Shown one piece after another: positions 37,300 to 46,566 of a stretch of DNA of 64,000 nt. The notes beneath the pieces are model-generated. The model saw only the letters and a list, made by a program, of their open reading frames with translations. It made no database searches and was not told the DNA's origin. Every line of letters starts with the position of its first letter. Positions within the stretch are counted from its first letter, which is position 1. This DNA is from Aselliscus stoliczkanus. Lineage: Eukaryota; Chordata; Mammalia; Chiroptera; Hipposideridae. Location of the stretch: assembly GCA_033961575.1 (NCBI GenBank), contig CM066730.1:135745523-135809522 (forward strand), in the 5' to 3' direction. Made by a program: the position numbers and the translations under genes.

Positions 37300-37870
37300 T
37301 CCTATGAAAATGTGTTTTTAATTATACCCTTTGTTGGCAGCCAGAGGTGAGAAGCTGGCCCTCTCAGTTGTGGCAGTCTAAACTGCTAACACTGTTTTTG
37401 AAAGCAATATGTGTACTATTTAGCCAAAGCCATAAAACTACCGTGTTCTTTGACCCAATAATTCCCGTCCTGCTCGATCAACTGACCTATTACCATAGGA
37501 GTCCTGTGAGTGAGCATGGCTAAACAAAGGAAACATTTCTATCCACAAAAATTTCTATCTTTGTATTTATGCTGATTAGAAACTTAAAACAACTAAAATG
37601 TCAAAGGTAGGGGAAAGGTTTAACAAATTATGGTACATTTATTTGAGGAAATATGAAGCAATTAAGTGATTACAAAGCCTTTTAATAAAAAGATACCATT
37701 TATTAAGGGGCACATGCTGAAAATAAAATTCAGTGTGCTCTAAAATTATACAAGGTCTACAAATTTTTTTTTTTAAATCAATGTTCAAAAAGCTGTGATG
37801 TTTCTGTGGTAAATTATGGGTTAATTCCTCTTTCCCTTCACTTTCACAATTGTGATATAGGTACACTGAT
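37300..37870 (+). repeat. Old L1 3' region
   Basis: 'ctttgacccaataattcccg', 'ggggaaaggtttaacaaatt' and 'tatggtacatttatttgagg' then 'gaagcaattaagtgattaca' follow the order of the L1 ORF2 tail and 3'UTR. Highly diverged. Confidence 0.6.
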
Positions 37871-38740
37871 TTTATCACAGAAACCCAAGGTCCTTAAATA
37901 CCTTTTGATTCTGCTTCTGAGTTTCTGTTCTTAAGCTTAGGAATCTTTATATGTCATATTTGTCTGGTTTGGAGGCTGCACCATCCAGCTCAGAAACCTC
38001 TCAGAAAACAAATACCAAGTTACTCACTACTGGCAGCTTGAATTATTTATTTTTCAGATTGATCGATATGACCCTAAAAACTGACAAAATATTACTTTAT
38101 TCTGGTTCAAATTAAGCAAAAGAAAAAAGAAAAGCAACATTTCTCCTATTTGATTCCAAGTCAGATGTGTCTGTTGTTTAACAATGACATTTCTAAACTT
38201 CAAAAATCTCATCTTAAATGTTCTTGTCTTAGATAAATGTGTGGCTCCTCAATCCCCTTTCTATAGTTTCCCAGAAAACGTAAGTTTCCCCCTTATATAA
38301 CTAACTCATAATTCCTTCTTTCACTCCTGGCTTTCCCACTAATACCATAAACTCTATATGAGGTCAATGTCTCTCTCATCATGTAAGCGTTCAGACCCTG
38401 GGTATTAACACCTATCCTGACTGCAGTGAAAAGAGATGGACATCAATCTCTAATAGTCTCATGTTTGCTGCCTGCGTGAGGGAGATTACCACATGAAAAG
38501 TTTAATGTCTGCATACTCCCGAAGAAAAACTAACAAACAGAAAGTAAAAAAATGTGGATTTAGGTAAGGCCTCTAAGCCCCAGCCATACTGAAGAAACAA
38601 GAATTCTCTGCATGTCAAGTCCTCTCATCACAGTGTTTTTCCCGGCTGCTCTCCTATCTAGAAACCCTTCTTCCTGTCTTTGCCCAGCTAACTTCTACGA
38701 CCCTACAGGGCTAGGTGTGGACATCACCTTCTTCAAGTCT
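37871..38740. other. Unassigned intergenic stretch
   Basis: No gene or repeat named. Confidence 0.35.
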
Positions 38741-38829
38741 TTTTTTTTTGAGGGCAGTATCACTGGCCCCGAACCAGGGCTGCCAGCTTCCCAAGCCAGC
38801 GCTTAACCACTGCACCACTCGGCCGGCCC
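38741..38829 (-). repeat. Short SINE type A, reverse, internally shortened
   Basis: 'gagggcagtatcactggccc', 'gcttcccaagccagcgctta' and 'ccactcggccggccc'. The segment that should hold 'tcacatgtgggatc' is missing between the palindrome and the B-box part. Flanks 'cttcaagtc' and 'cttcaagcc' suggest the target site. Confidence 0.88.
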
Positions 38830-39039
38830 TCTTCAAGCCTTTTTTTGACTCCCCAGGCTGTGCAAATTTACGCCAAGCAATTAATTCCTGAGAATGGATG
38901 CAAACCATTCAATGATGCTCAGATGCAAACAATTTGTTCATCCAGAGGTACCTTCTAACTCCCCTCATGTCTTGCCTGTAAAAACAAGGATACCATGCCA
39001 CTGGGGATTTAGTGCCTCAAGTGTTCATATTTCTTTAAA

Positions 39040-39180
39040 AATCTGGAGGTAGTTGGGAATGTAAAATGGTGCAGCCAGTATGTAAAACAGGATCCAGCTT
39101 TCTAAAAATATTTACAATAGAATTACTATATGATCCAGCAATCCCACTTACGGGTAGATATTCAAAAAACTGAAAGCAGG
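39040..39180 (+). repeat. L1 ORF2 3' fragment
   Basis: 'ggaatgtaaaatggtgcagc' and 'actatatgatccagcaatcc' are standard L1 words near the end of ORF2 and the 3'UTR. Truncated by the SINE that follows. Confidence 0.75.
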
Positions 39181-39597
39181 GGGCTGGCCGATTGGAGTGT
39201 TGGTTAAGAGTTGGCTTGGGATGCCAGCTCTGAGCAGCAGGGCCGCTGGTTCGGATTCCACATGGGTCAGTGATGCTGCGCCCTCTACAGCTAAGATGGT
39301 GAACAACAGCTCAACCTGGAGCTGGGCTGCCTTGAATTGAGGGCAACATAGGCGGGCTGCGTTGAGCTACCGTGAGTGGCCGGCAGCCAGCATGAGTGGC
39401 CAGCAGCAGGCGTGAGCTGCCATGAGCCACTGTGAGCAGCTGTCCAGTGGCCGGTGACTGATCTGCCTCACCTAGAAAGAGCACAAGGATAATACTAAAT
39501 GGGCCAGTGAAGCGAAGTCCCCCACAACTAGACTGAAGAACAAAAGGACAGCAACTTATCTATCCCCCATCCCCAATTTCTCAATTTAGAAAAAAAA
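39181..39597 (+). repeat. Long SINE, older variant
   Basis: 'gggctggccgattggagtgt' head with the 'ctctgagcagcagggccgct' insert also seen in the 13479 copy. Body 'gtgagtggccggcagccagc' and tail 'ccccatccccaatttctcaa'. More diverged than the copies at 33689 and 40831. Confidence 0.9.
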
Positions 39598-39604
39598 TGT
39601 ATTT

Positions 39605-39800
39605 GTTCAAATTTCTGGAAGCCAGAAGTCTGCAATCAAGCTATTAGCAAGATCACTCCAAAGGACCAAGGGAAGAATCCTTCCATGTCTCTCTTCCAGT
39701 GGTGGCCAGAAACACGTGGTCTTCCTTGGCTTGTAGGTGCAGCATTTCATTGTCTGCCTTGTCTTTATATCGTCTTCTCCCCAACGTTGTGTGTCCTGTT
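39605..39800 (-). repeat. MLT1-like LTR fragment, reverse
   Basis: 'tttctggaagccagaagtct', 'gggaagaatccttccatgtc' and 'cttccttggcttgtaggtgc' are reverse MLT1 words. Cut off by the SINE-derived block at 39821. Confidence 0.5.
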
Positions 39801-39820
39801 TTTTTTAAAAAAATATTTTT

Positions 39821-40060
39821 GGGGGGAATTGGCTAAGGGGAACAGCCAAGTTGTTGTCCTTCAGTCTTAGTTGTGGAGGGAGCAGCTAGCTCAGCTCCCA
39901 AGTCCAGTCGCCATCTGGCCACTCAATGACAGCTTGTGGCCTCTCAGCTCAAGGTTCTGTGTTCAATTTTAGTTGCAGGTGGGTGTAGCTAGCTGTGCCC
40001 TTCACAACTAAGATTGAAGGACAACTTGGCTGTTCCCCTTCCCCAACTAAAATCTTTATT
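39821..40060. repeat. SINE-derived inverted repeat
   Basis: Left arm 39829-39880 ('ggctaaggggaacagccaag', 'ccttcagtcttagttgtgga') is the reverse complement of the right arm 39998-40050 ('cacaactaagattgaaggac', 'cttggctgttccccttcccc'), about 50 bp each with a few mismatches. Between them lie 'gtcgccatctggccac' and 'gttgcaggtgggtgtagct', which are other SINE words in reverse. Either a composite SINE variant or a fold-back rearrangement. Confidence 0.8.
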
Positions 40061-40300
40061 TTAAAAAAAGGAAAGAAAAGCCCCTTATTTGCATCATTTC
40101 TATGGGAAACACCCCCACCATGGCGGGATCAGATGTGCGTAAGTTATCCTCAGCCAGTGAGCCAGCCCAGGTTCCCTTTGCCCTCAGCAGTTTCTGAGCT
40201 CTTAAGACATTTGCCACGCCCTTCTCAGAACACCGGACTCCCATGGAAGGCCCAAAATGGCCCTCACATCTTCCTGGGGTATGTTCATTACCTGGGAACT
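40061..40300. other. Unassigned segment
   Basis: No element or exon recognised. Confidence 0.35.
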
Positions 40301-40625
40301 GAGTAGGCAGGAAAGGGTTTCTGCAACCTCTAACAATTTAAATGTCAAAGACAGAATAGCAGATTTAAGCCAATCTCAAAAGGTTACTACTGTTTGACTC
40401 CATTTATATTTTGAAATGACAAAATTATAGAAATGAGCTAGTGCTTGTCAGGGCTTAGGAGCCAAATACAACCAACCGTCAGGGTGGCATGAGGAAGCTG
40501 CTTGGTGGTGAAGAGCAGTTCTGATCTTGAGTGTGGTTACATAAATCTGTATAGGAGGTATAATTGCAGAGAACTATAATCACCTATAAATGACTGTATA
40601 CTAATGCCTGGTGTTTTTAGTATGA
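40300..40625 (+). repeat. L1 3'UTR, left part of interrupted copy
   Basis: 'ggcatgaggaagctgcttgg', 'gatcttgagtgtggttacat' and 'attgcagagaactataatca' match an L1 3'UTR. The matching right part resumes at 42916, so 40626-42915 is later inserted material. Confidence 0.7.
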
Positions 40626-40636
40626 GACCTATAGTC

Positions 40637-41629
40637 TTACAAAAGAGGCTAAATAGCCCCCCAAGATAGATATCATGTCCTAATCGATGGAACCTGTGCA
40701 TTTTACCTTATATATGGCAAAAATAACTTTGCAAATGTGACGAAGGTAAAAATCTTCAAACAGGGATTATCCGGATCATCTTGGTGAATTCTAATGCAGT
40801 AACAAGCATCTTTATAAGAGGCAGAGGGAGGGCCGGCCGAATGGCGCATAGGTTAAGCGCTGGTTTTGGGATGCCAGCGGCCCCGGTTCGGATCCCACAT
40901 GAGGGCCAGTGACACTGCCCTCTACAGCTAACAACAGCTCCACCTGGAGCTGGGCTGTGCGAGCCCCGGGGATGGTGTGGGCTGCAGCCCCTGCTGCAGT
41001 GGGCTGCCATAGGCTACAGTGAGTGGCCCGCAGCCAGCGTGAGCGGCTGGCAGCCAAGCGTGAGCTGCCAATAGCCGTGGTGAGCGACATCCGGAGGCCA
41101 GCGACCGATCTGCCTCATCCGGGAAGAGCGCAATGACGATACCAACAGTGAAGCAACATCCTCCGCAACTAGACTGAAGAACAAAAAGACAGCAACTTGT
41201 CTGTTCCCCTTCCCTGATTCCCCAACGCTGTTCCCCTCTGCCAATTCCCCAATAAAATCTTAAAAAAAAAAATAAGAGGCAGAGGGAGATTTCACCCAAG
41301 AAAAAAGGCCAAGATTGCAGTGATGTAGCCACAAGCCAAGGAGTGCCAGCAGCGACCAGAGGCTGAGAGGCAAACGGATTCTCCCATAGAGCCTGCTGAA
41401 ACCTTGATTTCAGTCCAGGGATAAGATTTTGAATTTCTAGCCCTCATAACTATTGAGAAAATTATTTTTATTATTTCCTTTTGGTAAGCAAGCAGGGTTT
41501 ATTAGTAATACATTCACAGGAAAGAGAACAGGCCTAGCCAAGGTGGGCTAGAGGCAGAGACCAGAAAATAACTTTTTAAAAGCCATCAAGTTTGTTAATT
41601 TGTTATAGTGGCCACATAAACCCAAACAT
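40637..41629 (+). repeat. MLT1-type MaLR LTR split by a SINE
   Basis: 'atagccccccaagatagata', 'aataactttgcaaatgtgac', 'catctttataagaggcagag', then after the SINE 'gtagccacaagccaaggagt', 'aacggattctcccatagagc' and 'aagtttgttaatttgttata' follow the MLT1 consensus to its 3' end. Confidence 0.75.
40831..41272 (+). repeat. Long SINE (young subfamily)
   Basis: Flanked by a perfect 'ataagaggcagagggag' (40814-40830 and about 41271-41287), inside the MLT1 LTR. Nearly identical to the 33689 copy, including the same small deletions and the duplicated 'ggcagccaagcg' segment. Tail 'ccccaataaaatcttaaaaa'. Confidence 0.95.
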
Positions 41630-42627
41630 GTGGTTTGTGGGAAGCTGACAGCACACCAGTGTCTGACAAGGCCACATTGCCCCGCTCAGCACTGGATATT
41701 AGGGGTGCTGTCTTATGGTTGGTCATGTAATATCTCCTGCCTCTATGAACCCATGTGCCTTTCCTCCTATAGGAGACAATATATTCACTACACTTGTGAC
41801 ATGTTCCTGTGGTACCCCAATGAGATAACTACGCAGCCAAAGACGGGTAAGATTTCCTAAAAGAGGGGAGACAACCCAAGCCAGGCGGTAGTTCCGTGGG
41901 GAACCCCTGAACTAAGATATTGGGGACTCAAGCCCCTTGGAAACTGAGGCACAGACCTCTGACAAACTCAGGCCAGAAAACTCAGGCCTGTGAGAAGTTG
42001 ATGCATTTGCCTAAGGGCTCTGCTGTGAAGTCTCCTCAGAGGCCAAAGGTCTCCAGGCCATGAGAGTTCCAGGCAGCTTGCTGACCATGAGTTATATTAA
42101 CAGCCTTGTGTAAATTCCTTCGTTTAGTGCCTTGTTGCAGCAACAGATACTGAAGCTTTAACTAAAAAACAGATACAGCCCTCTGTAGGATAGAGTGGTA
42201 TGAGACCCCTTTAATTGCTAGGTATTGTATTTACATAGGAATAAAACTTTAGATGCTTTTACCCTAAAACAAGGTAACAGCTAGTCTTTTAGTAATAATT
42301 CAAGTATACTCCCTGAGAGTCTAACTGCTGGAATTTGAGATAATGGCTAGGTAGTCATGGTAAACATTCTTTAGGAGATATATAGAGACAAGTCTATCCT
42401 TAGCATAAGATAGTCATGATAAACATTCTTTGGATGATAGGCAGAGACTGGGTCTGAGTCTCAGAGGCTATCACAGTGTAAAACAAGATAAATCCTTTAA
42501 TGGAAGAGGAAGTCACAGTGCACCCTGGAGAGAGCACTTACAGGGGAGTAAAAGACTGTAAATCCTGAGAACTACAAACCACTGTTAATGATTTGTTAGT
42601 TTGCTTCCTTGAAAATTCTTTTTTTTT

Positions 42628-42721
42628 TAGGGCAGTGTCACTGGCCCTCACATGTGGGACCGAATCAGGGGCGCTGGCTTCCCAAGCCAGAGCTTAACCA
42701 CCGCGCCACTCGGCTGGCCCA
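42628..42721 (-). repeat. Short SINE type A, reverse, in the solo LTR
   Basis: T run, 'agggcagtgtcactggccct', 'ggcttcccaagccagagctt' and 'ccactcggctggccc'. It sits just before the LTR polyadenylation signal, so it is younger than the LTR. Confidence 0.92.
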
Positions 42722-42759
42722 AAATGTCTTCCTTTTTTTTTTTTTGAGGAAAATTCTCA

Positions 42760-42765
42760 ATAAAA
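42760..42765 (+). terminator. LTR polyadenylation signal
   Basis: AATAAA within 'ctcaataaaagc', about 145 bp before the LTR end, at the expected place for the R region. The exact base may be one off. Confidence 0.6.
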
Positions 42766-42915
42766 GCTATGCGCTGACCCGATTCAGGGCTCAGTCTTCT
42801 TTGGCTGAGTCTCTTGGTCTCGCTCTTATCTTACTTCTGTCTCTTGTTCTTCTTTAATCTGCGTCACCCCTCTCGTGTCCCACTTGCCCTTGCCACGCAG
42901 GACGTGACAGTGGTT

Positions 42916-43075
42916 AATTGTATTGTACCAATGTCAATGTTCCAATTTTTATGTTGTACTGTTGTTATGTAAGGTGTTATTGGGGGAAGCAAGGTGAAAG
43001 GTATGTGGGACTGTACCATTTTTGCAATTTCTTGTATTATTTCACAAGTAAACAGCAAAAGGTACTTTTACTTTT
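42916..43075 (+). repeat. L1 3'UTR, right part of interrupted copy
   Basis: 'attgtattgtaccaatgtca', 'gttattgggggaagcaaggt' and 'gggactgtaccatttttgca' continue the L1 3'UTR that stopped near 40625. Confidence 0.75.
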
Positions 43076-43092
43076 ATAAAAAATAAAAATCT

Positions 43093-43520
43093 GTGGGCCG
43101 GCTGAGTGGCGTATTGGTTAAGAGCTGGTTTCGGGATGTCAGCGGCCCCAGTTCTGATCCCACATGAGGGCCAGTGACACTGCCCTCTACAGCTAACAAC
43201 AGCTCCACCTGGAGCTGGGCTGTGCAAGCCCTGGTGATGGTGTGGGCTGCAGCCCCTGCTGCAGTGGGGTGCCATAGGCTACAGTGAGTGGCCGGCAGCC
43301 AGCGTGAGCTGCCAATAGCCGTGGTGAGCGACACCCAGAGGGCTGCGACCGATCTGCCTCAATCCGGGAAGAGCACAATGAGGATACCAACATGGGCCAG
43401 TGAAGCAACATCCTCTGCCAACTAGACTGAAGAACAAAAGGACAGCAACTTGTCTGTTCCCCTTCCCCATTCCCCAACGCTGTTCCCCTCCCCCAATTCC
43501 CCAATAAAATCTTTAAAAAA
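43093..43520 (+). repeat. Long SINE (young subfamily relative)
   Basis: 'gggccggctgagtggcgtat', the shortened 'cccacatgagggcc', 'gctgggctgtgcaagccctg', 'catgggccagtgaagcaaca', tail 'ccccaataaaatctttaaaa'. Flanked by 'aaaaataaaaat' words. It retains 'catgggcc', lost in the 33689 and 40831 copies. Confidence 0.9.
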
Positions 43521-43769
43521 AATAAAAATGTATAAAAAAGAAACCAAACCCCATAAGCCAATCAAAACAAATCAATGCAGCAGAAAACTAATGGAATAAC
43601 CGATTTTCCCCATATGAAAATGGCCTTCTGTGGTTCTTACTTTAAAATCTACAGCAGTGAGGGCAACCAGCCTTGCTCTCGATCTGTAGGTAAGGAAGCA
43701 TGATGTCCAATCTACTGAGGACTCTTGTATTGGGCAGAAATAACACCTGACAGAACCTTTACAAAAAGC

Positions 43770-43870
43770 CTGAAGGAATGACCTGTTACAGAAGGAACCT
43801 GAGATTCAAGAGAAGTTAGTAACTTCCCTGGGGTCACACAATTGAAGTGTGATATACTGAGGCCAGGGCG
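43770..43870 (+). repeat. MIR 3' fragment
   Basis: 'aaccttt', 'agttagtaacttccctgggg' and 'tcacacaattgaagtgtgat' resemble the MIR 3' part. Confidence 0.5.
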
Positions 43871-43888
43871 TTTAAAACAGTAATTATT

Positions 43889-44025
43889 GGGCTGGCCGAG
43901 TGGTTCCGTTGGTAAAGAGCTCGCTCAAGAGCTCTGAACAACAGCAGTTCAATGCCCAGCCCGAGCTGAGCTGCCACTAAGCTGCCAATAGGTGGCAGGA
44001 TGGCTCAGCTAAAAAAAAAAATAAT
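43889..44025 (+). repeat. SINE type B
   Basis: 'gggctggccgagtggttccg', 'gagctcgctcaagagctctg', 'ccaataggtggcaggatggc', then an A/AAT tail. 'taattatt' is found at both edges. Confidence 0.9.
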
Positions 44026-44847
44026 AATAATAAATAATTATTTTGCAGAAGGTTCTTGAAGGCCAGAGTTGGAAGGGCTGAACTAAGAGAAGCTGGTTTC
44101 AAAAGCTGGACAGGAGATATATTTTGGGGGTGGGGGATGGGATTGAATGTGGGATTAAATGAGACTTTGTAACAAAAATCATAAGATGGTTACATCATTC
44201 TCCTCTCCTTAATTTCTTCTTGGTTATCTACACACTGCAAATCAACTCATTTCATTCTGTAGTATTTAACAACTAAGAACACAATAATGTCCAACATTAG
44301 AGAAGAGATTTTATGTCTCCACTGAATGGGCTTATGCAATAAAATGTAAAAATTATATCATAATAAAATACTTTGGAAAATGTAAAATATAAAAATATTT
44401 AACAAGAAAATGTATATTCAAAGGAAGTTTAATATGGATTCAAGATTCACATTATAGTAAGTGATAAAATATCCTTCTCTTGATAAGAGTTCAACTTTGG
44501 AATTTTTTCTAATTTATCCTGCCATCTTTTTTTCTAGGCACTTCTATTACTCCCACCCCCCCCCCACCTTTTTGTCTATGGTTACATTGACAGATTTTCT
44601 CATCCCAGTTGTTTAGAAAGTTTACTCATATTACCTAGTATGATTATCATTAAACATTTAGATACACCCTTTAACTTTATGAACACCTAGGTAATATCTA
44701 TAACCTTCCTTTCCCTTCATCCCCAAGTATACTGTTAGCTGTCCACCTTCCCAGGTAGAAATGCGGCAATTTATTTTCCAATTTTCCTTGTTGATTTTTG
44801 GTGTGGAAAGAAAATATATATTGTATGTTTACCCTCACCCCGGATTG
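44026..44847 (-). other. L1TD1: L1TD1 3'UTR and flank (proposed)
   Basis: AT-rich sequence downstream of the L1TD1 stop on the minus strand. AATAAA on the minus strand occurs at 44770-44775 (75 bp after the stop) and further signals around 44338-44370. No repeat is recognised between 44100 and 44847. The true transcript end is not determined. Confidence 0.4.
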
Positions 44848-46566
44848 CTAAATTATATCCTCCAGTAGTTCTTTCAAAGAGGGTGTAAAAGAAATAAACT
44901 TTCTGAATTCTTCAATATCAAAAAATATCTTTGTCTTACCCTCAAAATCAAATGCCAATTTGGCTGGATATAGAATTCTAGGTTGAAATTCTTTTGCTTG
45001 CAGAACTTTTATGATATTGCCCCATTGACTTCTAGCATCCAGAGTATCCAATGATAAATCTGCTGTCAATCTGATTCTTATTCCTTTGTAGGTTATGTCT
45101 TTTTTCTCTCTGGAAGCATTTAGGATTTTTTCTTTATCATTGTAATTCCAAAATTTCACCAAGATGTGTCTAGGAGTGAGTCTCTTTTCATCAATTTTAC
45201 TGGGTACTCGGTAGGCACTGACAATCTCAAGACTAGAATCTTTCTTTAGCTCTGGAAAGTTTTCTTCAATTATTTCCTTAATTATTTCCTCTGCTCCATT
45301 CTCTTTGTTATCTTTTTCCGGAATTCCTATCAAACGGATGTTTGAGCTTCTGGATCTATCCTCTATGTCTCTTATTCTTTCTTTAATTATTATCTGTTTG
45401 GCCATTTGCATTGTATCCTTAGGGAATTCTTCAATTCGATCTTCTAGATTGCTCATTCTTTCTTCAAGTGTGTCTATTCTGCTACTCAGAGTGGCTATTG
45501 ATTTTTTTATTTCTAAGACTTCTGGATGGTAATTTTTAGTATTTTCAATATCCTCTTGAATTTCTCTAAAGAAATTAATTACACTTCTTCTAAAGTTTTC
45601 TTCTGTTTCTTGTATTAAGTCTGTTTCTTTAGATGTTAACTCTTCTGTTTGCAGAGTTTTGTGTCTCTGTTTCTCAGTTTTCCTTAGAAGTTTGGTGATT
45701 CCTGATGGAGTGCTCAAATTTGTACATGAATACTTTCCCTGTGTATCAGAACTTATCTCTAGAGATTCTGAGGGAGAGTCCCAATGTAAAGCTGGACCAA
45801 GTGTACCAATTCTTTGATTTCTGGGTGTACCTATTTCCTCTTTATTCTGGATTTTTTGTGCCATCTGATGTTTCACTGCTTTTTTCTTTTCAGAGTCTGA
45901 AGCCAAATAATGAGCAATTTCTTTAAGTCCATGTGAGGCCTCTTTTTTCTCAACCTTTTCCACATCAGAGTCCTTTTCTTCATCCCATGTTAAGAACACT
46001 TCCACTTCCCACTCTGAGTCGTCTTCATCCTCTTGCTCAGAATCTTCTACCTTTTTAATTATAATATCCTCCAAGCTACCACTGGTTATTTCAACTCCAT
46101 GTTTTCTATTTACCATAGTATGACGCTGAAAGGTTGAGGACTCTTCTTCTTCTTCCAGTCCTGAGGACTCTTCCTCCTCCTCCAGCCCTGAAGACTCCTC
46201 TTCCTCCTCTTCCAGCCCTGAAGTCTCTTCTCCCTCCTCCAACTCTGAAGCCTCTTCTCCATCCTCCTCTAGCTCTGAGGTCTCTTCTCCCTCCGGCAAC
46301 TCTGAAGCCTCTTCTTCCTCTTCTAACCCTGAAGTCTCTTCTCTCTCCTCCAATTCTGAAACTTCTTCTCCTCCATCTTCTAGCTCTGAGGCCTCTTCCT
46401 CCTCAAAGGCTTCTTTTTCCTTCCACTCTGAAGACTCTTCCTCGTGAGTCTCTAAGTTTTTCACCTCCTCTGGCTCCACAACCTTTACCTCTTTAATAAA
46501 TAGAAAGTCCAAGCCATCACTGTTTGCTCCTCCAGATTCATGTTTTGAATCTATTAGAGTTTTATC
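44848..46566 (-). CDS. L1TD1: L1TD1 terminal coding exon (acidic region, coiled coil, RRM, CTD)
   Basis: L1TD1 is an RNA-binding cytoplasmic protein domesticated from LINE-1 ORF1 and expressed in pluripotent and germ cells in human. This exon encodes residues 318-889 of the joined protein. It starts at GAT (46566) after the acceptor 'tttttctaactttcag', giving DKTLIDSKHE, and ends ...KELLEDII with TAG at 44848-44850. The open frame runs eight codons further upstream but that part is intron. Order: acidic Glu-rich repeats at about 359-462 (SGLEEEEE and SELEEGEE units); a coiled coil at about 637-717 with two RhxxhE-type words, RIDTLE and RMSNLE, as in ORF1p trimers; an RRM at about 720-800 (SSNIRLIGIPEKD, RLTPRHILVKF); and the ORF1p C-terminal domain at about 802-885 (RIRLTADLSLDTLDARSQWG, FQPRILYPAKLAF). 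All domains are uninterrupted. Confidence 0.96.
   Translation of the reverse strand, partial: DKTLIDSKHESGGANSDGLDFLFIKEVKVVEPEEVKNLETHEEESSEWKEKEAFEEEEASELEDGGEEVSELEEREETSGLEEEEEASELPEGEETSELEEDGEEASELEEGEETSGLEEEEEESSGLEEEEESSGLEEEEESSTFQRHTMVNRKHGVEITSGSLEDIIIKKVEDSEQEDEDDSEWEVEVFLTWDEEKDSDVEKVEKKEASHGLKEIAHYLASDSEKKKAVKHQMAQKIQNKEEIGTPRNQRIGTLGPALHWDSPSESLEISSDTQGKYSCTNLSTPSGITKLLRKTEKQRHKTLQTEELTSKETDLIQETEENFRRSVINFFREIQEDIENTKNYHPEVLEIKKSIATLSSRIDTLEERMSNLEDRIEEFPKDTMQMAKQIIIKERIRDIEDRSRSSNIRLIGIPEKDNKENGAEEIIKEIIEENFPELKKDSSLEIVSAYRVPSKIDEKRLTPRHILVKFWNYNDKEKILNASREKKDITYKGIRIRLTADLSLDTLDARSQWGNIIKVLQAKEFQPRILYPAKLAFDFEGKTKIFFDIEEFRKFISFTPSLKELLEDII
46110..46440 (-). repeat. L1TD1: Trinucleotide-like repeat coding the acidic tract of L1TD1
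   Basis: GAA/GAG-rich coding repeat (plus strand 'tcttcctcctcc' and similar), units of 10-11 codons such as SGLEEEEE and SELEEGEE. Such tracts vary in length between species and alleles. The plus-strand open frame at 46134-46496 (Pro/Leu-rich) is only its complement. Confidence 0.9.

Larger units (their letters stand above)
41636..42909 (+). mobile_element. Solo LTR of a betaretrovirus-like (ERVK) endogenous retrovirus
   Basis: The element starts TGTGGGAAGCTG at 41636 and ends GACGTGACA at 42909. It is flanked by the 6-bp direct repeat GTGGTT (41630-41635 and 42910-42915); 6 bp is the duplication size of ERVK/betaretrovirus insertions. A polyadenylation signal within 'ctcaataaaagctatgcgc' (about 42759) is followed by R/U5-like words 'tcttggtctcgctcttatc' and 'cttgttcttctttaatctgc'. 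Length is about 1.27 kb, or 1.18 kb without the SINE at 42628. No internal gag, pol or env is next to it, so it is a recombined solo LTR. No long open frame is present. Confidence 0.85.

Noticed and set aside
41636..41860. Possible LTR-encoded protein (as in MMTV, whose LTR codes for a superantigen)
   Set aside because: The only frame is 76 codons, starts outside the LTR and is interrupted; no long frame exists in the LTR.
46134..46496. 120-codon Pro/Leu-rich frame on the + strand
   Set aside because: It is the complement of the Glu-rich coding repeat of L1TD1 and has no independent signal.
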